DNA from: Glycine soja | Lineage: Eukaryota; Streptophyta; Magnoliopsida; Fabales; Fabaceae | Length of the DNA: 64,000 bases | NCBI RefSeq assembly: GCF_004193775.1 | Contig: NC_041003.1 | Location: 39,313,611 to 39,377,610, forward strand | Direction: 5' to 3' | In this document: one piece after another, positions 43,960 to 56,239 of the stretch | How the letters are laid out: each line of letters starts with the position of its first letter | Numbering within the stretch: the stretch's first letter is position 1 | The notes under the pieces: model-generated | Told to the model about the DNA's origin: nothing | The model's database searches: none | The model's input: only the letters and a program-made list of their open reading frames with translations | Translations under genes and position numbers: made by a program

Positions 43960-45770
43960 ATTTACAAGCGCAAGAAATTAATGTCGTCTATGTCCACCAG
44001 TTTCACATTTGGGTGGTTGTTTGTTTCTTTCCAGATTTCAACGTACTCAACCATTTTGTTGTGGTTCAACTTGTTCATCAGGAACAATAGTTGGTTCTTC
44101 CTACACAGTTTCATTTGTGGAAGAATTGCCAACAATAATTTGGTGAAAGGATGTAAATGAAGGTATGAGCATACTTTGCATGTATGCATAAGCTGACATT
44201 GGTGTGCAAAGATTTGTACCCATGAGATTTCTCATAATGTCTTCTCCAATTGCATTGAAGAATTATCGATTTGTACCCGTGATATTGCCCATAATCGTGT
44301 TGATGATGATGAGGTTGTAGCATGAATTCATATGATTGAGAATGTGGTGGTAGTCCTTCATCATGCATGCTGGAAGCTATTGGTGGACTTTGTTATGGAG
44401 GATGTTGTTCAGTTTCTATGTCTAGAGCTAAATGAGATGTTGCTCCAGTATTGGGATAAGTTGCAAATTGTGTAAGGAAAATTTTAGAATTTTCTTAGTA
44501 CCAGTTCATGTTAGTGACCCATTTGTTCAATATTTCCTAATATTGGTTGGCCGATTAACACATGTTTGGGTCTTTTATTCCAAATTGCAATCCACCATTG
44601 ATGTTCCTCTGTCCAATTTGTGTCAGTATGTCCTCTCATGTCAGTTTGATGTCATACTACCACTTGAAAATAGATTAAAGCAACACAAGCACTCCATATT
44701 TTAGAATCCTTGTATGCATTTTCTGACATAAATGACTATAAACCTCTGTAAGGCATCCTGTGGAACTGAAAATTTAATTTACGTTAGTTATTTTAAAAAC
44801 AATGAAATTGACATTTGAATAAACAAATAAAAAAACAAAGGGTTCAACCTCCTCGTTATGCATGTTGTCGAATCTTGACCTGTAGCCAATGACATCACTG
44901 CATGGAATTCTAGAAAATTGTAGGCCTCTGCCAGATCATCTAGTCAAATGTGATATGTTAGTGTCAAATACATTATTGAAAAATGAGCTTTGTTTTAGTT
45001 ATAATTTTTTGTTTACCAATTTGCAAGTGGATATCAGGATTGGTGCTCTATCCTTGGTGGAATGAACGACATGTGATACCATTCCCAAGACTGGAACAAC
45101 AATATAGATCCTTCCATTTTTTGGATGTGGGATAAATAGCCCTACACATGTCTCTGTACAAATGTGCTAAACGTGCTTAACCTCAACTGTACCGGCTAGC
45201 CCGATCAAAATATGCTAATAGGGGTAGATACATCAGGTTAACTATGTTTCCTAACTTGTTTGGCATCAATACCCCACCAATCAGCCTTAAAATGTATGCC
45301 CTCCAATGGTCAGCTAGTTGTTGTGGTGTGGGTTCTGTTGGAAGAGCCAGCATGTTGTCTTTTCACCACTTTAGTTTAAGTGTTGATCCTACTAATGCAT
45401 TCTCTGGGGGAACAAGACCTATATATTATCCACACATTTGTTCCCAATCTAAAATGTTGGGCCAGTAACTAGTCTACCATTAATGTGTAAACACAATTGT
45501 AGAGCAGCATATTCCAAAGTGATTGTGCATTCACCTACAGGAAGATGAAATGTGTGTGACTTAGGTCTCTACCTTTCAACCAAAGCAGTCACTAAAGCGT
45601 AATTGATTTTAACTTGTCCAAGCTTTGCAACATTTGAAAATCTAGCTTGAACCAACAAAGGTTCAATTCTAGTATCTAGATAAGGCATTGCCTGAGCATA
45701 AGACTGGATTACATCGTTTGTTACCTGAAGAAATGAAAATAATAACAACATCATCATTTCTCACTCATAA
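43960..45770 (-). pseudogene. Plant mobile domain (PMD, aminotransferase-like) protein, degraded
   Basis: Minus-strand reading: TRIEPLLVQARFSNVAKL (about 45685), NYALVTALVERW, KSHTFHLPVGECTITLE (about 45545), ALQLCLHINGRLVTGP, LRLIGGVLMPNKLGN and LMYLPLLAYFDRASRYS (45285-45190), CRAIYPTSKNGRIYIVVPVL (about 45145), a His-rich C-terminal part (QPHHHQHDYG, about 44300) and a tail resembling the usual Cys/Gly/His end (CETGGHRRH, about 43995). PMD proteins include MAIN/MAIL silencing factors and many transposon-borne copies. Several stops and frameshifts (for example within 45470-45240) make this a pseudogene. Its MULE neighbours suggest a transposon origin. Confidence 0.65.
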
Positions 45771-45889
45771 CATAACATCATCAGGTAACAACATCGTTTG
45801 TTACCTAAAGAAATGAGTGTGTGAGTTTGTGTATATGATGACAATACATGCAATGTATTTATAGGAAAAATGTAACAGTAATACAACTT

Positions 45890-46300
45890 ATTCGGTGATA
45901 TCTAGGCCATTTATTTTGTCGGTGGGATCTTGCCCGTTCAACGTTCGTTACTCTAATCGATAATATCTACACTGTTGATTTTGTCGGTGGGATCTTGGTT
46001 GTTGAATGTGATTGCTCCAATGAATGATATCTAGGTCGTTGATTTTGTCAGTGGAATCTTGATCATTCAAAGTTCATTGCTCCAATCGGTGATATCTAGG
46101 TCGTTGATGTTAATGGTGGCATCTTGGTCGTTGAACGTTCATTGCTCTAATCGGTGATATTTAGGCCGTTGTTTTTGTCAGTGGGATCTTGCATGTTCAA
46201 CGTTCATTGCTCCAATCGATCATATCTAGGCCGGTTCATTGCTCCAATCAGTCATATCTAGGCCGTTGATTTTGTCAGTGGCATCTTGGTCGTTCATTTT
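45890..46300. repeat. ~62 bp minisatellite, about 7 copies
   Basis: Unit: GATATCTAGGCCGTTGATTT, then TGTCGGTGGGATCTTGG and TCGTTCAACGTTCATTGCTC. The GATATCTAGG landmark or a variant recurs near 45897, 45963, 46025, 46087, 46155, 46220 and 46252; the sixth unit is shortened. Lies directly upstream of the PMD pseudogene and MULE fragment. Confidence 0.85.
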
Positions 46301-46413
46301 GAGGTGTATGTCACAATCCATTAAACATTATAAATATGGTCTTTAGTGAAACAGTTTGATCCATCACCTTAATCAGAAATCTTTCTGCAATCGTATACCC
46401 TAAACCCTAAATC

Positions 46414-46843
46414 ATGGGTTCATTTTCAGTCATGTGGTTGTGTATTATGATGGAGCCATCATAACAACTAAACATGGTTCCCCAAAGATCGCTCAACTTG
46501 ATAACAAATGTCATTTGATGCCTCAAAGTAGGCTATTGGAAACAACATTGGTCTACCAAATGGTCAAGTGGTGAAGGATATACATTTTTGTTTACCTGTA
46601 TTATTTGTTGGTGATTATGGAAAGTACACAACATGCATGTTGCACGATGAAGATGTAATGACTATGTTTTCCATGTATGCAGACATCTCAAAGCTGACAT
46701 GCCTAGAGTTGTATATTACCACTACAGACCTACCTACATAAACATGTGCACATCCACTACCAATTTTTGCCAACTCTTTCAATTTTGAGGGTTTGGATGA
46801 ATACCTTACTCAAGTAATGAACATTGAATCGAGTTTTGAATAA
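46414..46843 (+). pseudogene. MULE transposase N-terminal fragment (second family)
   Basis: ATG at 46414 (MGSFSVMWL). Across frameshifts one reads VGDYGKYTTCMLHDDEDVMT, FSMYADISKLTCLELYITTT and NSFNFEGLDEYLTQVMNIES, ending at a TAA at 46841. FSMY and LELY are typical of the N-terminal region of soybean MuDR-type proteins. No DNA-binding or catalytic part follows directly; the MULE body at 51365-53895 has its own start. Confidence 0.55.
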
Positions 46844-46969
46844 ATCCCCCTCCCCCAAATTTATTTGGGTTAATTTTATTATTTAATAATATGTAGAACT
46901 CATATGTGTGTTTTTCATTGTTGTGTTTTTTGAGTTTTCATCATTTGTGTTTTAATGCCAATAGTTGTA

Positions 46970-47600
46970 ACTATCGATTTAAATCTTCAAGTGTTAGTAA
47001 TTTTTTCTTCATTTTTCCCTATTTGTTGAATGCATTTAAGAGCTGAATTGAGACCCAAGAGTTGTCTAAATAGCTTTATTGACATGAAAACTATGGAAAT
47101 GAAATATTATTTTGACCAAAACACCTGATACAAATAGGAATGTAAATGACAAAAGCTGTCCTCGTGGATTGAAATCTTCAACTCTTAGTAATTTTTTTGT
47201 ATCTTTTTTCACTTGGTTCATGCATTTGAGGGATGAATGGAGACCTAATAGTTGTTTGAATGGATTTATTGATATGAAAACTGTGGGAATGAAACATTAT
47301 TTTGACCAAAACACCTAATACAAATAAGAATCTAAGTGACAAAAGTTGCCCTCGTCGATTGAAATCAACTCTTAGTATTTCTTTTTGTATCTTTTGCCAC
47401 TTGGTTCATGCATTTGAGGGCCGAATCAAGACCCAGTGGTTATCTTAATTGCTTTATTAGCATGAAAACTATGGTAATGAAACATTATTTTGACCAAAAA
47501 ACCTTATTCAAATAAGAATCTAAGTGACAAAAGTTGTCCTCCTAGATTGAAATCTTCAATTCTTACTATTTTTTTCCTTATTTTTGGCCAGTTGGTTCAT
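46970..47600. repeat. ~189 bp tandem repeat, ~3.3 copies
   Basis: TTTGACCAAAA recurs at 47111, 47301 and 47489 (spacing 190, 188). Each unit contains GACAAAAG(C/T)TG, GATTGAAATC, CTTGGTTCATGCATTTGAG and CATGAAAACT. No coding sense. Confidence 0.85.
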
Positions 47601-47619
47601 GCACTTTGTCTTAGTTGCA

Positions 47620-47980
47620 GGTCAAATTTATTTCATACCCTTATTTACTCACATCAAGGAACCCAATGCTTTGAAACCCTTATATACTCACGTCATGAAG
47701 TCCAATTAATTCCAGACCTTTATCTGCTCACGTTAGGGAAGCCAATGCTTTCAGACCATTATCTACTCATGTCAAGGAATCTAATGCTTCCAAACTCTTA
47801 TCTACTCATGTTAGGGAAACCAATTAATTTCAGACCCTTATCTACTCAAGTTAGGGAATCCAATTAATTTCAAACCCTTATCTACTCACGTAAGGAAATC
47901 CAATGCTTTTAGACCTTTATCTACTCACATAAGGGAAACCAATTAATTTCATACCCTTATCTACTCATGTTAGGGAATCC
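47620..47980. repeat. ~42 bp minisatellite, left part
   Basis: About nine copies of a unit built from CCAAT(TAATT/GC)TTTCA, GACCCTTATCTACTCACGTT and AGGGAAT. The array is split by the solo LTR at 47980/51114 and resumes for about two units to 51205. Confidence 0.85.
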
Positions 47981-48137
47981 TGTAACGACCCGCCTCGTCG
48001 CTACGATATCACCACTCTAATATGCAATAATTTCAATTTTTAAAAGAAAACTTCCTTAATTTGCTTATGGAAATAAAGTAATAATTTTTGTTTTCTTTGG
48101 CATACATTCACCCAATAACACGCCATTACCTAAGTGA

Positions 48138-48140
<3 letters not shown>

Positions 48141-48195
<55 letters not shown>
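48141..48195. repeat. (GT)n microsatellite in solo LTR
   Basis: About 26 GT units followed by GTATATAG. Confidence 0.95.
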
Positions 48196-48198
<3 letters not shown>

Positions 48199-48770
48199 GG
48201 AATAGTAACTCAGTACATGTCATACACGTAATGTAAATTAAATATGTTCATACATATATATAAAATCTGAGATTTACATCTTTAACTCAACAAAAGAAAC
48301 TTGAACCAACTATGGAGGAGTTGATTACAAAATATAACTCTTTCTCCCAAAATAATACCAACGTCATCACGTTGGCTCGGGGACTCCTCACCAGAATCTT
48401 ACTCCCTGCACCCTGCTGCTGTCATTCTGCTCCCACGAATGAGGTTCGCGATCATCACAGGTATCAACCACACGATACAAAATTGTAAGGGTGAGTTCAC
48501 TATAAAAAGAACCAATATCAAATCCAAATAACCACAATTAGCAAGAAACATAGGCAAACATTATGAGCTTACACAACATTCGTTATTCCACATTCAACAA
48601 TTGCTCATCATCCATCCATAGATTCAATCAATGCTACATAGAATGATGCATGCACCTGACCTCAACTCTCAGATGCAATGTGGTACGTACCATCAACCAA
48701 TACCAAGGAAATAGCCTAAGCGTGTCTACATGACACTCTCACTTAGGAAAACTAGGTAGTAAGTGTCGAG

Positions 48771-48840
48771 GTCACCCTATCGTGCAAGGCACTTAGGAAA
48801 TAGCCTTGCACGATAGGGTTGCCTTGCACGATAGGGTGAC
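48771..48840. repeat. Inverted and direct repeat (foldback) in solo LTR
   Basis: GTCACCCTATCGTGCAAGGC at 48771-48790 is perfectly complementary to 48821-48840. A second copy of the right arm's first 17 bases sits at 48803-48819, so two alternative hairpins can form with the same left arm. Confidence 0.9.
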
Positions 48841-48899
48841 ACCCCCTAGTACAAATATTCCTCCGCATAAGGAACTACAAGTACTTACTAGCAAAGTTT

Positions 48900-49560
48900 A
48901 TACTATTTCCCGTGTCATATGAGGCATGAAACATGGGCACCATCAAGTACAAAGACCATGGATGAATTAAAGCGCCTAAGCATTCCCTCAAAAATGCTTA
49001 AATTCTTTAACCACTCTATTTTCCCCCACCAGGGACATCCGACAAGGTCAGCGCACCCCCCTATGAACATACACAACATACGACGTATGAACGTGAACAC
49101 CATCAGGTACAATGACCATGGATGAATTGAAGCGCCTAAGCATCCCCTAAAAAATGCTTAAATTCTTTAACCACTTTATTTTCCCCCACCAGGGACATCC
49201 GACAAGGTCAATGCACCCCTCACGAACATACACAGCATCCAACATATAAAACATGGACACCATCAAGTACAATGACCATGGATGAGTTAAAGCGCCTAAG
49301 CATCCCCTTAGAAATGCTTAAATTCTTTAACCACTCTATTTTCCCCCACCAGGGACATCCAACAAAATGCAACCCCCCCCCCCCACGAACATACACAACA
49401 TCCAACGTATAAAACATAGGCACCATCAAGTACAATGACCATGGATAAAGCGCCTAAGCATCCCCTTAGAAATGCTTAAATTCTTTAACCACTCTATTTT
49501 CCCCCACCAGGGACATCCGACAAGGTCAATGCACCACCCCATGAACATACACAACATGCA
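48900..49560. repeat. ~160 bp tandem repeat in solo LTR, ~4 copies
   Basis: CACCATCAAGTAC recurs at 48939, 49098, 49258 and 49421. Each unit includes GACCATGGATGAATTAAAGC, AAATTCTTTAACCACT, TTTTCCCCCACCAGGGACAT and ACGAACATACACA. A C-run (49371-49384) marks the last boundary. Confidence 0.92.
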
Positions 49561-51078
49561 CATGTCAATGCATTTCCAACATCATCAACATTCCATTTTC
49601 ATATCATTCTCAACATAAACATCGTCTCATCTTTATGACATTATCAACGACCACAACAACCTCATTTCATAATTAACATAATCATCATAATTATTAACAT
49701 CACCACATATCAATTAAAGTCATCAATAGCCGCATCGACAATAAATATGTTGCATCCCATTCGTAAAAAACATAGCTTTTCTTAAAAAACTAACATGCAC
49801 ATCAATAACAATTATATCACATCCCATTAGTTAAAAACGTTGTTTTCTATAAGGTAAAATCAGCATGCAACATCAATATCAAATGTATCGCATCCCATTA
49901 GTTAAAAACGTAGTTTTCTTGAAAGAAAATCAGCATGCAACTGGGACTGACAAATATTCTCATAGCTAGGTTCCCTAACCCTAACTATGGTGTCAAAATG
50001 GTAAATCTTATAATAAACTTCCCTCACCTATCGTGAGCTTCCCGACGATTCCTCTTTGCGTCACTTAGAGGCCTCTCTTTCGTTCACGCTTGTTGGTCCA
50101 ACGCGAGTTTCTATTATGCCAAAACGAAGGAAATTACTATGGATTTCAGAAATAAAGCTAGTGACAATATTCTGAGTCAAAACCCTTGTCAAAATGTAAA
50201 GGGCTCAAGGGCGTTTCAGATTTTAGAAAAGGAACATCATTTTGAAATTCCGATCATGCCAATGTGACTGGGGTTCAGTGAAGATCACAAAAATAACACC
50301 CATTTCATGAAAAGATAACATTTACAAAGTCTCTTTCTCTAGGGTTTTTCAAAGGAAGCGCAAAACATACAATGGTGGTTCCAAAGTTAGAAAAGATGCA
50401 AAGACAAGCTAAAACTAACAAGGAACAAGCATAGAATCACGGTTACCTCAAGGAAAATCACGAAGGTCAGACTGGGGCTTCATTCTCAATCGAAACTGCG
50501 AGGCAAGTTTGGAACCGCTTCGGTTGAAGGTTCCTCTCGGTGTGGGGTTTCAACGGAGAACAACGGTGGTCCGTGGTGGCCACCGATGGTTGTGGGTGGT
50601 GGAGAAGAAGCTTAGGACGTTGGAATTGGTTTTGGAAGAAAGAAGGAGAAAGGAATGGCTGTTTTCCAAGGCTACACGAAATATAAAGGTTGAAACACTC
50701 AAGTGCTTCTGCTCTCGGGAAAAGAAGCTTTTCTCACACAAAAGAAGACATATCGTAGATCACAACGGTCAGATCGTGGACATCTGTCCTATGAATCTGA
50801 AGACCAAATTTCGACAAGATCCAACGGTTAACGAATTTAGGAGGACGCGTTTACCAAGACATCTTCAGACAGCTTCCTTGAAAAGCTTTTCTCAAGAGGC
50901 TTCTTTGAGAAGCTTCCTCTTAAGGTTTCTTTGAGAAGTTTCCTTGAGAGGCTTCCATGAGAAGCTAGAGTTTTAACTACCCACTCCCCTATAATAACTA
51001 AACTAACCTCCTTGAAAATAAAACACGGATAAAATAACACAACAAATAAAATCAAACATCAATTATAATAACTAATAA

Positions 51079-51100
51079 TATATATATATATATATATATA
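51079..51100. repeat. (AT)n tract at end of solo LTR
   Basis: About 11 AT units just before the terminal GGGTGTTACA. Confidence 0.9.
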
Positions 51101-51231
51101 TCAGGGTGTTACAAATCCAATTAATTTCATACCCTTATATACTCACGTCAAGGAATCCAATGTGTTTCAGACCCTCGTTTATTCACCCTAGGGAATCCAA
51201 TGCTCCAAACCCTAGCCCTTACTCTGACCCT

Positions 51232-51240
51232 TATATATAG
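51232..51240 (+). promoter_or_regulatory. Candidate TATA box of MULE transposase
   Basis: TATATATAG lies about 130 bp before the MULE ATG at 51365, with a CT-rich leader (CACACTACACTTCC...) between them. Confidence 0.45.
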
Positions 51241-51364
51241 AACTCAAATCCATCTTTGTTGAACACATCCACACTACACTTCCTTGCTCTTTTACTTTCT
51301 TTGAAGTTTGCAAACACAATCCCTGTATCATATTTGTTTCTCTGTTATTTGCCTATTACACAAT

Positions 51365-53895
51365 ATGTCTTTCTCATCTGTCAAATGGTTAGTGCACTAC
51401 AATGCTGAAATTTACAGCAACCCAACTTGTTGACAACGAAGACGTGAAAGGTATGGTTTTAGTTATTTACCAAACTGAGATTCTTCAATGTTGCAAATTA
51501 TATGCAAACATCTAGCGCAATACAGTTCCCACCCTAAACCCAAACCTTATTAACCATAATATTATCCTTCATCCCATTATTCACAATTATCAAATGTTAC
51601 CCAAGACACTTTACCTTTATCCCAACAAGGACAAAATATATTTGAACCAAACATATATTATTTCACCCAACTTCTTTATGCACCATTTTCCACCAATTTT
51701 TTTTGACTCACAACCATTTCATTCTATTGGGGATCATCCTCACACATACTTCAGTACCCCTGCAGTAAAGTCTTCCTCATCAACTTGACCAAATGAGCCT
51801 GAGTTCACAGCAGAACTAGGCTTACCTAACGAAGAACTTGATCCCTTTAGTGAGGACAAAGATGAAGTTCTTTACAATCAATCCCAGGAGGAACATGATG
51901 AGGAAGAAGTTTGACCTATTTCACTTATCACAATTGTATCACCATGCTTCATACCACCCCATATGCAAAATTTTGAAGAATCCTATTTTCAAGATTTTGA
52001 ATACGGGTATAGCTTGGATCGTGAAGAAGTCCAACATCCGGTGGGGATTCTCTTTGAAGGAATGCACTTCCTGACAAAACAAGATGTACAAAATGATTTG
52101 CAGTAGTATCATGTGAGCAAAGAAGCTAACTATAAGACACAACTATCAAACCCAACAAAACTATGTGTCATTTGTAATGACGATAGTTGTGCTTGGAGGT
52201 GCAAGGTATCATACATCCTTGCCTCCAAGCAATGGAAAATAAGAAAGCTTTATGAACTCCACACATGTTCAAATCCTTCAATCTCACAAGATCATGCAAA
52301 GCTATTGTATTTATTGATCAGTAAAAGCATCCATAACCTGATCGAAAATGATCCATCAACTTCAGTGCCAACCTTGATAGCACACATCAAAGGCACTGAA
52401 GGATACATCACCACGCACCACAAAGCATGGTTGGCAAAGCAAAAGGCTATTGAAGACATCTACGACAACTGGGAAAGATCATACCACGATCTGCCGAGAT
52501 TGTTACAACCTATGCAGCAATTTCTTCCCAGTATGGTGGTGGAGAAGGAAACATTGTCAATGACACCACAAGGAGGTCAACTAGTAGAGGATTTCATCAT
52601 GTTCCATAATCTTTGTTGGAGTTTAAGACCTTGTATCGATGGGTTTCAATATATCATGACTATAGTTCAGGTCGATGGAACATAGTAGTATGGTAAGTAG
52701 GGGGTCCCTCCTTGTGATAGTTGCACAAGATGGCAATAATAAAATCCTTTTGATAGACTTTGTTGTTGTTGAGAGTGAATCAACAAAAGCATGATTGTTC
52801 CTCTGAAATCTAAAAAGTCATGTCACCCCACACATGGTCTGTGCTTAATTTCAAACAGACAAGAGTCAATCAAAAGTGTCTACTCAAGACGTGATAGTAG
52901 GTGGACGACACAGAATTCTATGTATGTGTTTTGTATTCGACACATTGCACATAATTACATGAGGAGGTACAAGAACAACCCCATCATAAAATTAATTATC
53001 AATATGGATGAGTGCTAAACTTCTTTCTTTTCATATTAAATATTACTTTATTTTGTATTATTCACAATAATAAAATTATATGTTTATAACTACTCAACAT
53101 ATGTAAAGACGGAGGCTACATTCAATTATTACTACAACATGCTAAGGGAGGAAGCAAATGCTAACTGAGCAACTAATTGGCTCAACGAGATTCTGCGAGA
53201 AAAATGGACTCTCGCATAAGATGGTGGCCAATGATTAGGGCACATGATCATTAATCTTGTTGAGTTAGTTAATTTTGTACTTAAGAAATCTGTCAATAGG
53301 TGTGCTAGTAAAATCCACATATGTAAGGTGTAATGCATTGTTCAACAAAAGAGGGAGAGAAGCCGCAGTAATGCTTGCATATGGTCAAGTTTATACCAAA
53401 GTACTAAACAAGGCCATCAAAGATGCACTTAGAAAGGCAAACACTCATAATGTTCTTGAGTTATATCAACGCGACACACGGTTTTTGGCCCAAGAAACAA
53501 TAAACCCGAGAGAGGATCAGCCAGCGGGAAGATTTCACGGTCAGGCTAGATGAAAGGTGGTATGACTGTGGCAAATTCTAGAAGTTTCACATGCCTTGTT
53601 CTCATGTTGTTGCTGCTTGTAAGCATGCTCATCATGAGTACAGAAACTATATACATCTCGTGTATACGTTGGAAAGTGTCTCCAATGTATACAGAGGATT
53701 GTTTTGAGAATTGCGCAACAAAGCCTATTGGCCTCCATATCACGAGCCAATGATCTCCCTCGACCTAGGCAAGAAAAGAAGTACTAAGGGTTGTCAAGTC
53801 TCTACTCATATCTACACTGAAATGGATATCTGAGAACCAAGTCAACCAAAGTGATGTTTCTTCTATTGCATCGCAGGTCATTCAAAGAAAAATTG
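51365..53895 (+). pseudogene. MuDR-type (MULE) transposase, degraded
   Basis: Order of remnants: MSFSSVKWLVHYNAEIYSNP (51365, then TGA); YGYSLDREEVQHPVGILFEG and MHFLTKQDVQNDLQ, stop (about 52000-52108); DNA-binding domain YKTQLSNPTKLCVICNDDSC, SYILASKQWKIRKLYELHTC (52130-52270); SISQDHAKLL; MULE catalytic part LISNRQESIKS (about 52845; usual D changed to N) and CIRHIAHNYMRRYKN (about 52935); after a probable intron, NYYYNMLREEAN and LVKSTYVRCNALFNKRGREA; SWIM finger DCGKF, stop, KFHMPCSHVVAACKHAH (53567-53630; first Cys now Tyr); final knuckle CFFYCIAGHSKKNC (53855-53895). Many stops and several frameshifts. MULEs cut and paste with long inverted repeats. Confidence 0.82.
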
Positions 53896-54126
53896 CCCTA
53901 GCCGTGTATGCTTAAGCCAACAATGTTGAATGTATGCCATATTGTTTGTATTTATTAAAAAATTGTATTAATTCAAATTTTTATATTTTTTTTCTATTGT
54001 TGGTAATTTTTAAATATTTTGTATGTCATTAGTTACAAATGTTTCTTTTCTAATTTCAAATATGTGGGTGATACACATATACGATTAAAGGGAAACATAT
54101 ATACAACCACTTAATTTTTTTCATTT

Positions 54127-54575
54127 GTCCCATAACTGAAGCTATTATGGTAGATGCTGTCAGACTTTGCAGTAGTACTACATGTGAGAGATCTGCCATT
54201 GAAGCTTGGTTTGATGATGGAAACAGGGCTGACCCAGAAACAAAAGAGGTTGTTGAAGATACTGGCTTGACATAAAATGTTCGATTATGAGAGTCCATAC
54301 AAGAGTGGAGAGAAGTAAATTACCGGTTTCAAATAAGGTCTATCGAAGAAAGCCTATTATCCAATTCAGACTTACTGTTGTGAGAATCACTTAACTAAAT
54401 TTATGATCTAGTAAGAGACAATTCCATTAACAAGGATTGGATTTCTATAAGAGACCTTACCGACATTATTATCTCTATCCTTGGGGAATCTAATTGTAGT
54501 GATGTGAAGATGAAGATCTTGATCACTTTGAAGGATGCTACAGAGGGGCATGCAAGAAATAAGGTTCGTCAATAA
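54127..54575 (+). pseudogene. U-box/ARM ubiquitin ligase, U-box exon
   Basis: One frame with five in-frame stops and no frameshift reads CPITEAIMVDAVRLCSSTTC, ERSAIEAWFDDGNRADPETK, EVVEDTGL, then ESIQEWREVNYRFQIRSIEE, DLVRDNSINKDWISI and LTDIIISILGES. The first 50 residues are a U-box (no metal-binding Cys/His set), the E2-docking domain of plant PUB E3 ligases; what follows is the linker and first ARM-type helices of the PUB42-44-like group. The upstream start is not found. The absence of frameshifts suggests modest age. Confidence 0.72.
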
Positions 54576-56022
54576 ATATGTTGCACTGAGGTGTAGGAAC
54601 CATTCTCCTAACTTTGTTCACATGTTTTTCCTTGCTTCAATTATATCACCCACTGCCACCAAGGTTCTTATAATTTGTGGTTTAAAATGTGTGGGTGTGT
54701 TTCCTTGAATATGGTATTTGTTATATCTTCTTGGGCATAAGACTATAAAAGGAGTTAGGGGTTGGGGACGGTTTGATTACAGCACAGGGAGAGACTGATA
54801 AGGCTTAAATTGGATAGCAAATTTGATAGAAAATTTCTATTCCATTCTTATGCGATGAAGTAGAATATGTAATATGAATAACTTCAACCCAAAATTACTG
54901 TACATTTGGACCATTTGGTGCATGGAAGAGAGGAAAAGAATGTCATGCATGCATGATATGTTTCGTTCGATAAGAATGTTTCGTAATTTGTTAGATGTTT
55001 CTTAATTTGTGTGAAGGTATGAATATCAACTCTCACAACTGTATGCACAAATCCAGGTTCATGAATTGTTTTGATGAAAAAGAGTTTATTATTAAGAAAA
55101 GAGGGAAAGTTAAGTTAGCGGGAGTCTAATATTTTTTATTGTTTATCAAATCATAGTCATGCTAGTTCTCACTTAACTTGTAATTCTAATGCATGTCTTT
55201 TGGTTTTGCCTATGTAAAGGGAAAACATCGACAAAATCGTTAATATTATGCTACCTACAATGGTCTCTTGGAATTAAAAGAGTTGTTGCTAAAGGAAACA
55301 TGTTTATTGAATTTGATCATTTCCCAGGTATTCACTGCAGAAATGGAAAGATGCTATAAATTCTTCCGTAGCATTTTGTTTGATTTTTTTTTTTTGTAAT
55401 TTCTTTTTTAAGTAAACTATGCAATCTTTAAACCCATTTCATATGTTGCTTAAGCTTTTATATATGCTTGGCACTCATGCTGAACAAATGTTATGTCTTG
55501 TTTTTTAATATGGGTTTTGTTAAATTGAAATCAAGGGAAGTCAACAGTTAATGCTTTTTTCTAGCTTGCATAAATGACAAATTTCGAAGACCTAAGTTTA
55601 GCTCTTCCATGTGTTGTGTTGATTGTAACTGAAGAATGCTAAGAACATTAAACATCTAATTGGGGATTAATTGTTTGTTTCAACCATGACGCGTGTTTGT
55701 TTAAACCTATTTGAATTTTTTTACCATTGCATTGTATTTAAACAACACAAGAGGCAAGTAGCTTTTGAAAAATGTTAGTTGAAACTTTTACAAACAACTT
55801 GGGGGCCTATATTTTCCTAACACAGAAGGCATATAAATACTTTTACCAAAATTACAATAAAACACTATTCATGTATTGATCTATAACTTCCATAAGAAAT
55901 TTTTTAAAAGTGGATATAGTGCAGAGTTAATCCACATTCATCCCTTTCTGCATTGACTAATAACCATTGGTTATAGTCACGTTTGCTCTTTAGCTTAAGG
56001 TTTTTTATGATCTCTTATAGGA
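54576..56022. other. Probable intron of U-box pseudogene
   Basis: About 1.4 kb between the U-box exon and a matching downstream exon. No insertion or other gene was recognised. AT-rich. Confidence 0.4.
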
Positions 56023-56239
56023 AAAAGCGGTTGATTCTCAAGGTTGGTATCACATTAATCACTGGCTTAGGGAGTGACTCTAGAATTTCAAAGGAAGCCA
56101 TTGATTTGCAATATCCGTTAATTACTTCAACACCAATCTGGTTGAAATACAAGCTTATGCAAACAACTCTACGACCATCCCAGTGCAGTTTCTTACCTTC
56201 TTACTCTTCTAAAGGGTCCTATAGTTTGACAATGTAAAA
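56023..56239 (+). pseudogene. U-box/ARM ubiquitin ligase, ARM exon
   Basis: Across three frames one reads VDSQGWYHI, GLGSDSRISKEAIDLQY, then NTSLCKQLYDHPSAVSYLLT and LLKGPIV. Plant PUB43/44-type proteins carry the same order (SQGWD.I..CLGSD..IS..AIDLLYELL..RSGWN...CK.LS...SAV..L..LLK). Two frameshifts and a TGA (Trp of SGWN) show decay. Same strand as the U-box exon and assumed to be the same gene. Confidence 0.6.

Larger units (their letters stand above)
47981..51113 (+). mobile_element. Solo LTR (3133 bp), probably Ty3/gypsy
   Basis: Begins TGTAACGACCCGCC and ends GGGTGTTACA (TG...CA with TGTAAC/GTTACA inverted tips), flanked by perfect AATCC duplications (47976-47980 and 51114-51118) in the middle of a minisatellite. 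There is no internal region, primer-binding site or second LTR copy, so it is a solo LTR left by recombination between two LTRs. The TGTAACGACCCG start and large size fit legume gypsy LTRs; the lineage is inferred. The open frame at 50509-50934 lies inside and has no family resemblance. Confidence 0.85.

Noticed and set aside
50509..50934. 141-codon open frame rich in Arg/Lys
   Set aside because: Lies wholly inside the solo LTR, has no family resemblance, and its Ser/Phe/Leu end comes from AAGCTT/TTTCTT-like short repeats.
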